From Hydrogenophaga sp. (GTDB lineage: Bacteria; Pseudomonadota; Gammaproteobacteria; Burkholderiales; Burkholderiaceae_C), in the NCBI RefSeq assembly GCF_011772445.1, contig NZ_WVZN01000017.1, positions 1 to 64,000 of the forward strand: DNA of 64,000 nucleotides, in the 5' to 3' direction. Below, in pieces: positions 63,832-64,000 of the stretch; the first letter of the stretch is position 1, and every line of letters begins with the position of its first letter. The position numbers and the translations under genes are program-made. The notes beneath the pieces were generated by a model. The model had not been told where the DNA came from. It was given only the letters and a program-made list of their open reading frames with translations, and did not search any database.

Positions 63832-64000
63832 TCAGCCCATCGCGGAGTGGATGTGCTCGCGCACGCGCGGGTAGATCTGTGAGTTCCAGCGCCGCCCGCT
63901 GAACACCCCGTAGTGCCCCACACCCGTCTGGATGTGGTGCGTCTTGTGGTAGGGCCGGATGCCGGTGCACAGGTCCTGCGCGGCCACGGTCTGGCCGATG
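63832..64000 (-). CDS. polyhydroxyalkanoate (intracellular PHB) depolymerase, C-terminal fragment
   Basis: minus-strand translation IGQTVAAQDLCTGIRPYHKTHHIQTGVGHYGVFSGRRWNSQIYPRVREHIHSAMG*. Confidence 0.75.
   Translation of the reverse strand, partial: IGQTVAAQDLCTGIRPYHKTHHIQTGVGHYGVFSGRRWNSQIYPRVREHIHSAMG

Overview
Gene-dense, high-GC chromosomal window that looks betaproteobacterial and most like Comamonadaceae (inference from gene content and protein style; no database search was run). I found no phage, transposase, CRISPR array or canonical tRNA gene. Main blocks, left to right: (i) the start of an ilvC-like gene running off the left edge, PDH-like E1 alpha/beta, a fused TRAP transporter, an SDR and an IclR regulator; (ii) a ParD-like/Map pair and small-protein genes (DUF899, DUF1272 remnant, glyoxalase, LysE, CrcB, RdgC); (iii) a D-glutamate/5-oxoproline-type locus with two paralogous TRAP transporters around a LysR regulator, a DUF1445 protein and a fused hydantoinase/5-oxoprolinase; (iv) a conserved superoperon gyrA-serC-pheA-tyrA-aroA/cmk fusion-rpsA-ihfB-lapA-lapB; (v) ompA-like, ubiG, gph and tmRNA (ssrA) with an odd predicted tag; (vi) glnA-ntrB-ntrC with a sigma54 promoter; (vii) xth, folA, thyA, a lytic transglycosylase, an FAD oxidase and a YihY protein; (viii) a dapA-like/MFS pair, a metY-hydrolase-P450 operon, a CBS protein and the 3' end of a PHA depolymerase gene. 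The best leads for follow-up are the duplicated-TRAP oxoproline locus, the structured dctP-dctQ spacers, the tmRNA tag, the ilvC/E1/TRAP cluster and the ParD-like/Map pair.
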